Assembly (NCBI RefSeq): GCF_003143775.1
Contig: NZ_QFRJ01000003.1
Location: 119,122-183,121 of the forward strand
Origin: Brumimicrobium oceani
Lineage (GTDB): Bacteria > Bacteroidota > Bacteroidia > Flavobacteriales_D > Crocinitomicaceae
Direction: 5' to 3'
DNA: 64,000 nucleotides
The first letter of the stretch is position 1. Each line of letters opens with the position of its first letter. Positions 45,735 through 55,100 of the stretch are shown here, piece after piece. The translations under genes were made by a program, and so were the position numbers. The notes below the pieces were generated by a model, which was not told the origin of the DNA, made no database searches, and worked only from the letters and a program-made list of their open reading frames with translations.

Positions 45735-46386
45735 GTACTTCCTCTTTTTACTTTTATTGGTGCTTAGCACAATAGCCAGCGCACAAATTACTGAAGATGC
45801 ACGTTTGTGGACTGGGATTTCAATTAGTAAAGAATTCAACGATCTAGAGTTTACTTTAGGCACTGAATATAGACTTGATGAAAACTTCTCCCATACAGAT
45901 AAAGTTTTGGGTGAAATCGGAGCAGAATACAAGCTTTCGAAAAGATTTTCAGCAGGAGCAAATTACAGATACGCAAGAGATAACGACTATGAAGAATACA
46001 GTTATGAATTGAGCCACCGTTTCGATATCGGGGTGGAATACGACATTAAATTTTGGGAGTTCAAATTCAAAAACAGAGTAAAATATCAAATCCAGACTGC
46101 TCCTATTGAAGAAAATAACCCCACCTACATCAGGAACAAAACAACATTGGAATACAAAATTGAAAACAAGAAAAAAGACATAAAACCCTTTATTTCCTAT
46201 GAATTCCACTATCAGCTGAATGACCAAATGACCATAAATAGATCAAGATTCTCTGCAGGATCGAAATTTGATCTCAACAAAAGAAATAGCATTAAATTGT
46301 TCTATATTTATGAGTATAAGTTTAATAGAAAAAACTTACAGGTTGGACATATTTACGGAGTGAGCTACAGCATTGATTTAAAATAA
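45727..46386 (+). CDS. DUF2490 family outer-membrane beta-barrel
   Basis: The 219-residue product has a signal peptide (LFLLLLVLSTIASAQ) and about ten amphipathic strands (DARLWTGISISKEFN, LEFTLGTEYRLDENF, GAEYKLSKRFSAGANYRYA) that match DUF2490, a small barrel family. It overlaps the DUF4956 gene by eight bases and is the last gene of the operon. Together with the lipoprotein it gives the operon parts in the cytoplasm, inner membrane, periplasm and outer membrane, as expected of an export or surface-assembly system. Confidence 0.8.
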   Translation: MSKYFLFLLLLVLSTIASAQITEDARLWTGISISKEFNDLEFTLGTEYRLDENFSHTDKVLGEIGAEYKLSKRFSAGANYRYARDNDYEEYSYELSHRFDIGVEYDIKFWEFKFKNRVKYQIQTAPIEENNPTYIRNKTTLEYKIENKKKDIKPFISYEFHYQLNDQMTINRSRFSAGSKFDLNKRNSIKLFYIYEYKFNRKNLQVGHIYGVSYSIDLK

Positions 46387-47124
46387 ATGAATGCTTTAAT
46401 CAATCAATTGGCATCAAAAAGAAGTTTTTTTAACTAAGCTTAATCCTATTTCCTGATTCTTAACTTTATTTTCATAGGAATCAATTACGCTACCAGTACC
46501 TCAAGAGAATAAACATCAGCTGACCAGTTTGGAGTGGACATTAAGAAGTTCTATTGGTATCAAAACCTGAGGTAACCTGCACAAAATCGAGAATCATATA
46601 ACGCTCAGGGAATGTGTTCACCTATTTTCAAATTACTGTTTACCCATCACAAACTAAGCACTGATTTTGGAGTTCATTTACGTTTTGTTTTGGGGAGCTG
46701 CCCCAGGAAAAATGATAATTCGTCATTGTTTCAAACTAATTTAGTGTTGCAAAGTTTATAGATAAATCACCAAAAAACGGGCTTCCTACCATAAATAAGA
46801 AAACGAATTGCGCAATAGAAGATCAAAACCCAATGCGGATAAGTGGTTGACCATTTTTAGTAGGTGAGGAATATTGATACACGAAATTAAGTTACTATGA
46901 GAAAAGCTTATCATTCAGAAATTGTTTCATTTTCACATTAAACAATCCATGAAACGCTGAGTTGTAATGACTTCAGCCATCCACTAAATAGAGTAAAAAA
47001 GGACAGCAAGTCGAGGACGAAAAAAAATAGCATTCACAGAAATGATTAATTCATTTTTTTTTGATTAACTTGCGACTTATTACAACCATAAGATCTTTTA
47101 AACCAATCCCTAACACCTTAGAAA
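46387..47124. other. 738-base gene-free stretch
   Basis: All frames are broken by stops. The composition is similar to its surroundings, and I find no promoter, tRNA, terminator or clear repeat. It could be a decayed gene, but no residues are recognisable. Confidence 0.5.
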
Positions 47125-47934
47125 ATGAAGAACATCGTTCGCTTTGCTTCAAATATAATTCCACAAACCATTGCCAATTTTGCTTATAAAAAATTGACGA
47201 ATCCTCAAATCAGAAAACTAAGAGAAAATGAGTTAACTGTATTGGACAAGGCTACTAAAGAAAGCTTAAATTACAAGGATTTTAAAATACAACTTTATAC
47301 TTGGAAAGGTGGAGATAAAAAAGTTTTATTGATCCATGGCTGGGAAGGTCAAGCTGGCAATTTCTCAGATTTAATTGAAGAACTCTTAATTGAAGGTTAC
47401 ACCGTTCATTCCTTTGATGGTCCATCTCATGGATTTAGTAGCAAAGGAAATACTAGCTTATTCCAATTCTCTGACTTGGTGGGGACTTTAGTTCAAAAGT
47501 ATCGCGTAAAAATGTTGGTCAGTCATTCATTTGGAAGTGTTGCCACAACCTTTGCCTTATACAACAATTCAAATCTACAAATAGATAAATACGTTTTAAT
47601 CACAACTCCCGATCGCTTTATTGATAGAATAAATCAAGTTTCAGAAACTGTTGGAATAAATAAAAAAGTTCGGAAAAAATTAATTCAAAAATTAGAGAAA
47701 GAAACAAAAATGACCATCAATTCACTCAATGTAAGCGATTTCGTGAAATTTGTCGCTGTAAAAAAAGCTTTAATCCTACATGATAAGAATGACAGGGTGA
47801 TCCCAATCGAACATTCAAAAAACGTTAATAAAAATTGGGCTAACGCTGAGATAAAAGAAGTTGATGGGACGGGGCATTTTAGAATCCTAAGAACCAAAGC
47901 AGTCATCGATGATATTATCGCATTTTTGAAATAA
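47125..47934 (+). CDS. Alpha/beta hydrolase
   Basis: The 269-residue protein shows the fold's landmarks: LLIHGWEGQAGNF (oxyanion region), HSFDGPSHGFSS, the nucleophile elbow SHSFGS, LHDKNDRVIPIEHS with the acid Asp, and GTGHFRIL with the catalytic His. There is no signal peptide. Substrate unknown; it could be an esterase or peptidase. A cap region between strands 6 and 7 is Lys-rich. The gene is single. Confidence 0.85.
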   Translation: MKNIVRFASNIIPQTIANFAYKKLTNPQIRKLRENELTVLDKATKESLNYKDFKIQLYTWKGGDKKVLLIHGWEGQAGNFSDLIEELLIEGYTVHSFDGPSHGFSSKGNTSLFQFSDLVGTLVQKYRVKMLVSHSFGSVATTFALYNNSNLQIDKYVLITTPDRFIDRINQVSETVGINKKVRKKLIQKLEKETKMTINSLNVSDFVKFVAVKKALILHDKNDRVIPIEHSKNVNKNWANAEIKEVDGTGHFRILRTKAVIDDIIAFLK

Positions 47935-48065
47935 TTAATGTGCTTAACTGCTCTCCAATAACACTGTATTGTTGATTGCTTCTACTTTTTAAATAAAAGA
48001 AGAATCTCAAAAACAACACAACCAATTGGGTGAAACAAGTTTTTTTATTTACGATTTTTCACACA

Positions 48066-48073
48066 TAGTTTTG
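48066..48073 (+). promoter_or_regulatory. -7 element of the serine hydrolase gene
   Basis: TAGTTTTG fits TAnnTTTG 46 bases before the ATG; no convincing -33 TTTG. Confidence 0.35.
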
Positions 48074-48119
48074 TAAGCTAATGATTATCAATTAAATTTA
48101 TAAAAATTAAGATCGTACT

Positions 48120-49289
48120 ATGAAAAACATACTCTTTTTACTCCTTATAGCTTCTTTTACAATAGTTACCCAAAGCTGCAAGAAAAAAACAATAGATCCA
48201 ATTGTTCTCCCCGAAACTTCAGAAGAGGAGAATTCAGATATTAAAGCTTTCAACACCTACTTAACAGCCCAACTCAACACGCTCAACATACCAGGAATAT
48301 CGGTAACTATATCTAAGAAAGACAAGATACTGTACAACGATCAAATAGGTAAAGCGAATATTCAAAATAATGAAGCCCTCACAAAAGACCATTTATTTCT
48401 AATGGCATCTGCCTCCAAAATAGTGACTGCCACTGCCCTACTCCAATTGAACGAATATGGTCATTTTGCATTAGATGATGATATTAACAATCATTTACCC
48501 TTTGCAGTTTCTAATCCAAACTCCACTACTCCAATAACTTTTAGAATGTTATTAACCCAAAGTTCAGGAATTGCAGATGGTAGCGCACTAGAGAACCTTT
48601 ATTATGAAGACTATGACAGCCCGCTACCACTAGACTACTTTGTGGAGGAATATCTCTTACCCAATGGAACTTTTTACAATGCCTCTGAAAACTTCAAAAA
48701 CTTTGAACCGGGCACAGATTATGAATCCTCGCAAGCGGCTACCACTCTAATGGCGTATTTGGTAGAACAGATTTCAAGTCAAGATTTTCATCTCTATTGC
48801 GAAAATAAAATCTTTACTCCCATGGGAATGACGCAAACCTACTGGAAATTAAACAGGGCAAAACAGTCAGGTTTCCCATTAGCTTCCCCTTACACCTTTT
48901 CCAATGGACAATTTAATCCATTAGAAAATTATACTGTTACGCATTATCCAAGCATTGGCCTCAGAACAACAGGTAAAGACTTTATGAAACTAGTTTCAGC
49001 ACTTTCAAACGATGGGTACTACAATAACATACACGTTTTAGATGAAACTACAGTAGATGAAATGTTTACAAGTCAAATCCCTACAATTAACAATCAAATT
49101 GGCTATCATGTTACTTTATTAGACCCTGTCAACTTTCTCTGGGGAGACGATCGTTCTGCCAAAGGAGCATCAACTATTGTGGCAGTGGGGCCATACACCG
49201 AGTTGGGAATTGTAATAATGACCAATGAAGGAAATGTAGATTTGAATGAGATCTTAGATGAAGCCTATAAACTAGCTTTAAAATTATAA
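48120..49289 (+). CDS. Serine hydrolase lipoprotein, class C beta-lactamase-like
   Basis: The 389-residue product has a lipobox (TQSC, Cys20) and the beta-lactamase-related fold: SxxK motif SASK (Ser97-Lys100), the Tyr motif in GTDYESSQAA, FRMLLTQSSGIADG and a C-terminal strand with HVTLLDPVNFLWGDDRSAKGAST. Many members are esterases or D-aminopeptidases rather than antibiotic-degrading enzymes, and no KTG box is clear, so resistance is not implied. It faces the periplasm or cell surface. Monocistronic. Confidence 0.85.
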   Translation: MKNILFLLLIASFTIVTQSCKKKTIDPIVLPETSEEENSDIKAFNTYLTAQLNTLNIPGISVTISKKDKILYNDQIGKANIQNNEALTKDHLFLMASASKIVTATALLQLNEYGHFALDDDINNHLPFAVSNPNSTTPITFRMLLTQSSGIADGSALENLYYEDYDSPLPLDYFVEEYLLPNGTFYNASENFKNFEPGTDYESSQAATTLMAYLVEQISSQDFHLYCENKIFTPMGMTQTYWKLNRAKQSGFPLASPYTFSNGQFNPLENYTVTHYPSIGLRTTGKDFMKLVSALSNDGYYNNIHVLDETTVDEMFTSQIPTINNQIGYHVTLLDPVNFLWGDDRSAKGASTIVAVGPYTELGIVIMTNEGNVDLNEILDEAYKLALKL

Positions 49290-49430
49290 GTCAAAAATAC
49301 AAGAAGTAACATTTAGTTGACAACATTAACGCCATTATTAAGGAGTCTATTGCGGACTTCTTTGTAATTTTGAAATCCAAGAAGAAAGCTAAAAGACTCG
49401 AAACTGCATTTCTATTGAAAAAATTGAGCA

Positions 49431-50054
49431 ATGATGGATTTATTTAATGATAGCCTCAACATCCTACCTTTTGATGGCGAAGTCAATTATCACGGACCTA
49501 TATTTTCACTAAAGCAAGAGCAGGAGTACTTTGAAAAACTAATTGAAACCATTGATTGGCGCAACGATCAAGCAGTTATGTTTGGAAAAACCATTATAAC
49601 AAAACGAAAAGTTGCTTGGTATGGGAGTCAACCTTTTAAATATACTTATTCCAAAACCACCAAATTAGCTTTACCTTGGACAAATGAGCTTTTGGCGATA
49701 AAAAAAATAATTGAAGATAAAACTGGAGTAAGTTACAATTCTTGTCTTTTAAACCTTTATCACAGTGGCGAGGAAGGAATGGGCTGGCACAGCGATGACG
49801 AAAAAGAGTTAAAGGAAGATGGTGCAATTGCTTCCCTTAGTTTTGGTGCAGAACGTAAATTTCTTTTCAAACACAAAAGCAGTAAACAAAATATTTCTGT
49901 CATTTTGGAGAAAGGAAGTTTATTGGTTATGAAAGGAACAACACAAAAGAATTGGTTGCATAGACTCCCTCCAACTAAGAAAGTAAAAACTCCTAGAATA
50001 AACCTCACCTTTAGAACGATCAACACTAAACCAAAAGACCAGCACACTGAATAA
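49431..50054 (+). CDS. AlkB-type 2-oxoglutarate/Fe(II) dioxygenase
   Basis: The 207-residue protein has the iron triad His120-x-Asp122 (WHSDDE) and His177 (NWLHRLP) and the 2-oxoglutarate-binding motif RxNxTFR (Arg189, Asn191, Arg195). It matches the ABH2/ABH3-like AlkB group that repairs alkylated bases in DNA or RNA. A DUF1801 gene follows at 23 bases. A start at 49431 or the next Met is possible (MMDL). Confidence 0.92.
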   Translation: MMDLFNDSLNILPFDGEVNYHGPIFSLKQEQEYFEKLIETIDWRNDQAVMFGKTIITKRKVAWYGSQPFKYTYSKTTKLALPWTNELLAIKKIIEDKTGVSYNSCLLNLYHSGEEGMGWHSDDEKELKEDGAIASLSFGAERKFLFKHKSSKQNISVILEKGSLLVMKGTTQKNWLHRLPPTKKVKTPRINLTFRTINTKPKDQHTE

Positions 50055-50077
50055 CACTTTAAGAGAATAAAGACCGA

Positions 50078-50497
50078 ATGGAAATAAAAACAGATCCGAA
50101 GTTTGAAGAAGTCATGGATGCTTATCCAGATTTTGTTATTGCTAAAATGAAACTGCTAAGAACCTTAGTTTTAGAAACTGCAAGAGAAATTCACGAGATA
50201 AAAAAAATAGAAGAAACCTTAAAATGGGGAGAACCAAGTTTTATTACTAAAAATGGTAGCACTTTAAGAATGGATTGGAAATCAAAATCTCCTGATCAAT
50301 ACGCTATGTATTTTCAATGCAGCAGCAGATTAGTGGACACATTCAGGTTGTTATTTGATCAAAAATTTCAATTTGAAGGTAGCAGGGCCATCATTTTCCA
50401 GCTCAACCAAAAAATTCCAGAAAAGGAACTAAAACAGTGCATTAAAGCAACTTTCACTTATCATAATGTGAAACACTTGGAGACTTTAGGCTTGTGA
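50078..50497 (+). CDS. DUF1801 domain protein
   Basis: The 139-residue protein has the DUF1801 (YdhG-like) pattern: PDFVIAKMKLLRTLVLETAREIHEIKKIEETLKWGEPSFI given in pieces, RMDWKSKSPDQYAMYFQCSS and LNQKIPEKELKQCIKATFTYH. The family is small, cytosolic and of unknown role, sometimes linked to iron-sulfur or DNA metabolism. It follows alkB in a probable two-gene unit. Confidence 0.85.
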   Translation: MEIKTDPKFEEVMDAYPDFVIAKMKLLRTLVLETAREIHEIKKIEETLKWGEPSFITKNGSTLRMDWKSKSPDQYAMYFQCSSRLVDTFRLLFDQKFQFEGSRAIIFQLNQKIPEKELKQCIKATFTYHNVKHLETLGL

Positions 50498-50640
50498 TAA
50501 AATTAATCTCCATCCCCTATGGCCTTCCGCATTTTATTCTCATTTAAGGAGCTTTGTGTTTCATCAAAAATAAACCAAGCTTTAGTAATCAATACATTAA
50601 AGTAGAAATAATTATTATTTTCAGCATTAAATTAACGTGA

Positions 50641-52149
50641 ATGCAAAGAACAGCACTATTCATAGCCCTATTATCCCTCATGAGTGCTTTTACATTCAAT
50701 GAAATAAACCTCTATTTCTTAAAAAAAGATGGTGTATCACTTAGATTTAACGAAACCGTAAAAACCGCTGATGACATCAGTTATCTTAGACCTGCTCAAA
50801 ACTATCTTGAAACCGGAAAGTTAAAAAACAACGATGCCGGAAATGGAAGTTACTTTCTGAGGCCTCCCGGTTATTCATTTTTATATATTGTTTTTGGTTC
50901 AGTATTAGAAACTGAAAACGCTATAAAAGCAATAAAATACACACAGCTTTTACTCTTTGGGTTTTCGGTTTATTGTCTATTTTTTATTGCCTTGGGGTTT
51001 ATAAAATCAAAGAAAATAGCCGTACTTATCACTGTAATTTACGGTGTCAGCAATCTGGCTTCAAACTTTCTTTATTATACCTTAACAGAAGCTGTTACCC
51101 CATCGCTGGTCATCTTTTTTGTATATTTTTTAATGCAAGCGAAAGCGGAAAATAAGAAGAGAAGAAAACTAATATTGTACTACATTTCAGCTTTAGTTTT
51201 CTCCCTTTTATTCATCACACGTCCTGTTTTAGCCATTTTAGGTTTTGCTTTTCCCTTCTTTATCAATTCTGATTTTTGGAAAGAAAAAAAAGTTTTTTTC
51301 ACTCAATTATTTCTCATTGGTGCAATTGCATCCAGCGGAATAATCATTTGGCAAATTAGGAACTACAACATCACCAACCAGTTTGTTGGTTTGAATCCTA
51401 TTTATTACGCAGAAAATAGTCAATCGAGCTTTAGACCAACGCACGAAGCGCTCTGGGACTTATGCAAAGGATGGGGGGAAATTGGTGCCAACTTCCATTC
51501 TTATGTTGGTCCATTTTGGAGTTCTGCCATTCATGGCACTGGAAGCAAAAAAGATATTGAGCAAATCATAAGTCATTTACCGAAAGAGGTTGTAAAGGGA
51601 TTAGGGCATAATCAACTCGCGAATATGTTTACAAACTATCAACGTTCTATTGAAAATCAAAGTTTCTACTACAAAAATCGTTTACCTATGCCGCAAGCTA
51701 TTCCTGAAATAGAAACCAAAACCATACAACAAATCAAGGCCTTGACTTCGGAATTTAAAAAAGAATTTTGGTTTCAATACTATATTGCGAGTCCATTAAA
51801 CGTCTTTAAGGAATTGGCTTTTCATTCCAATTTGTCAATGTATATTTTTCAAAAAACCTTTAGGGGCAACTTCTTTATGGAATTATTTCGAGTTTTTGCA
51901 TTTTCGATTCATGCCTTGGTTTTTACTACCGTAATTATTGGCGCATTTTACAAAACACCTCTATATTTAAAGTCAATTATCAGCTTTGCGCCATTAATTT
52001 ATGTACTCTTTTTAATCTTTATTCAAAGGGGAATTGAGGAGCGGTATTCTTTACCTATTTTGCCTTTGGTTATGATAAATTTTGGATACTTATTTAAACT
52101 AATACTGGATGGCTTAATTTCGACATTCCGAAAAAAGGGCGTGCAATAA
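50641..52149 (+). CDS. GT39/ArnT-like membrane glycosyltransferase
   Basis: The 502-residue protein has eight or more membrane helices and the early motif DDISYLRPAQNYLETGKL plus FLRPPGYSFLYIVFGS, seen in the GT-C family that uses polyprenyl-phosphate sugars (GT39, ArnT-like). An acidic pair near the first helix (Asp42-Asp43) is where the catalytic Asp is expected. The acceptor may be lipid A, a protein or another envelope glycan; this is inference. It is not in an obvious sugar cluster. Confidence 0.7.
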   Translation: MQRTALFIALLSLMSAFTFNEINLYFLKKDGVSLRFNETVKTADDISYLRPAQNYLETGKLKNNDAGNGSYFLRPPGYSFLYIVFGSVLETENAIKAIKYTQLLLFGFSVYCLFFIALGFIKSKKIAVLITVIYGVSNLASNFLYYTLTEAVTPSLVIFFVYFLMQAKAENKKRRKLILYYISALVFSLLFITRPVLAILGFAFPFFINSDFWKEKKVFFTQLFLIGAIASSGIIIWQIRNYNITNQFVGLNPIYYAENSQSSFRPTHEALWDLCKGWGEIGANFHSYVGPFWSSAIHGTGSKKDIEQIISHLPKEVVKGLGHNQLANMFTNYQRSIENQSFYYKNRLPMPQAIPEIETKTIQQIKALTSEFKKEFWFQYYIASPLNVFKELAFHSNLSMYIFQKTFRGNFFMELFRVFAFSIHALVFTTVIIGAFYKTPLYLKSIISFAPLIYVLFLIFIQRGIEERYSLPILPLVMINFGYLFKLILDGLISTFRKKGVQ

Positions 52150-52198
52150 AACAATCATTGAGGCATTTTTTATTAGCCATTTAAAGTTGGCGATCAAA

Positions 52199-55100
52199 CT
52201 ACTTTACAACTAGTTTCTTCACTTCAACACCTTCCGTATTATAAACCTTTACGAAATACAAACCTGAAATCAGCTTTAGACTTTTTAACTCCACCAAATT
52301 ACTATCGCCTGAAAAATTGGACTGATCTATTAACTGTCCCATTTCATTAATAATACTTATTTGATGTATGTCATGTGATGAGGAAATTGCTAATTTGCCT
52401 CCATTTCTTAGTGGGTTAGGATAAATATTAACATAATCCCAAGCATCAAAAGCTGCCGATTTTATATCAGAGTAAGTAAATTCTCCATCAAAATCAACTT
52501 GTTTTAAACGGTAGTAGTTTATGCCGTTGCCTGGTGTTCTATCCACGTAATTATAGTGTATCGCTGAACTACTGTTTCCAGCACCTTCAACAACACCAAT
52601 GACTTCAAAGTTATAACCATCCATTGAATGTTCAAGCTCGAAATAGTCGTTATTAAATTCTGATTCTGTTGTCCAATTTACATAAGCCTCTCTTGTTTTA
52701 CCCTCTACCTCAAATTCTGTTAATTGAATTGGGAGCGGATTAATAGCATTTGTTGAAGCCAAAGTAAAAGGACTAAAGCTAGTGACCTGTGACATTGTTT
52801 GTACGCTACCACTAGCCGGTGACCCACCAATACCTCCATTCCCTAAATCTTCCCAGGAAGCGCCATTCCATCGACTTACTACTACAGTAGATTGATCAAC
52901 AACACCACTGCAACTTCCTGGAGAGGAATCGCCATAATAAAGTTTTACAGAGGCAGGACTTGTAGAAGCGACCCTGTCTAACATCCAGTATTCACAGGAG
53001 CTAATTCTATCAATAGTTACATCCAATGGACTATTAGGTGTCCCACTTGAGGTAACGTTCTGCGGAAAATACTCTGCTTTAAATTGAGCTGAAGTAGTAT
53101 TTGGTTTAGAAGCTAGAGCAATAGGTCTATAGAAGTTAGCCTTCCCAACAGGAAAAACAAATTTATCATCTCCTATTTTTGTTACTGGCCCGTTAACATA
53201 AGCATTGTTTGAAACAGCAGTCACAAATGAATTATCAGACATGAATAGCATGTTTACATCCGAAGTATTAATATTTCCTTGGAGCAGTGAAAGCAGACTA
53301 ATTATTTCTATCGGGGTATTTAATGTAATGTTGTCTACCAGGTTAAAAGTTTCTAATGCTGCGAACTCAGGTTTAGGAGTTGCGCCAACCACAGAAATAA
53401 ATTGAGGGCCTGCACCATTCATTGATACTTTACCACCTCCAGATGCACCAAAAACCATCACATCATTAGAATTTATTATGATAGACTTTGCGTATTTACT
53501 GGTAGTGCTGTAAGTTGGTAAAACAGCACCTAAACCAAGCTTTTCATATGTTACGTCTTCATTAAAAGTATTTCCTATAGTACTAGAAGGTATAAAATCT
53601 CCTTGCCCTGTATTCCTCAACACAGCAACTCCATTAAAAGTATTTCCACCAATACTTTGATCGTTGTCAGGTCCTGTTTTGTGAAGTTCCGTATTGGAAT
53701 GATAGGTAGAGTTATTTGATATTAACTTAGGACTTCTAAAAGTCACATTACCATTCCAAATTGAATTATTACTTTCTAATCGTGTAGTTCCAGTATACAA
53801 CTCTATTACTTGAGCCGTACTTCCCATTTGAATTAGGTTCTGCATGAATAGATTTTCTGCTATAAACCCACCAGCACCAATAGAAATAGCACTACCATTA
53901 AATATAGTACCTGTTCCACCATCTGAACCAAAATATACTCCATCGGACAAACTAGATGGTGCGTTTATGGTTACTCCTTGAATGTATCTATTCTCACTTC
54001 CTACAGCATGATTTAAGAATATTTCAGCATTGGCGGCATCTGAGGTCAAGGTTAAATTAAGTGAGCCGTTAAAACGCACGTCTCCACTATTTCCAAGAAA
54101 AACTCGTTTTCTACTTCCTCCTAAACCGGAGTTTAAAACTGTTGTGTTTCCAGAAACTGTTACTTCTGAATTTATGGCATTTGCTAAAATAATCTCTCCT
54201 CTATTTGTCGAAGTAGATGAGTTCGTTATTTCTAAGTCGCCAATAAAGTTAACATCCCCATTCTCGCCAATAATAACATCATTTCTCACCCCACTGGAAT
54301 TGTTGATTATAGATGTGTTTCCTGTTACAGTTAAAGTCGAGCTAATTTGGTCTGCAATGACAACTTCCTGAACACTTCCCGAACCAGAGGAAGCCATAAC
54401 CGTAAAGTCTCCAGCAATAAAATTCCCAAACGTACCATAGGCTATTCCCATACCGCCATCTCCTTCGCTTAAAAGATTTAGGTTCTCTTCCCATCTATCA
54501 TAGTCAGAATACCCCATTCTAATGCTTCCTGGTCCAGTATTCTTGATAACACAATTTTGTTCAAATGTATTTCCTCCTGAACTATTATCGACTCCTGCAC
54601 CTGTTTTCTCAAGATAGCTAAGGCCCCTGTAAGTAGTGTTTTCTGTAAAAATCCTTGGGCTAACGAAATTTATATTACCCTCCCAATTAGAATTATTAAC
54701 TTTTAGTATTGATGTGCCTGTAAGCGTAATATCTTGAGGTGTTAATCCTACTTGAGTAAAGTTATCCAGGGCGAGTTGTCCTGCAATAAACCCTCCAGTG
54801 CCCACACCAATAGTAAATCCATCAGCGAGATTTGTATTTCCGCCGTTTCTTCCGAAATAAATTCCTTGACTGTCTAGCTGAGTACTTTCAAGAGATACAT
54901 TTCCGTTAAATTGAACATTTGCATTTGCTCCGAAAGCTACATTCACAATATTAGAGCTCGCAGCAGAGTTATTGGTTATTGAAGTCGTGCCGTTAAAAGT
55001 AGCCGAACCAGTCCTCGCTAAGAGCGTCCTCATAGCGCCAGTTCCACCAGCATTCTGATTTACGACAGTGTTACCATTCACAAGAATTGAACTATTGATA

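Noticed and set aside
48120-49289. Serine hydrolase as an antibiotic-resistance beta-lactamase
   Set aside because: The SxxK fold is shared with esterases and peptidases, the KTG box is not evident and there is no regulator nearby.
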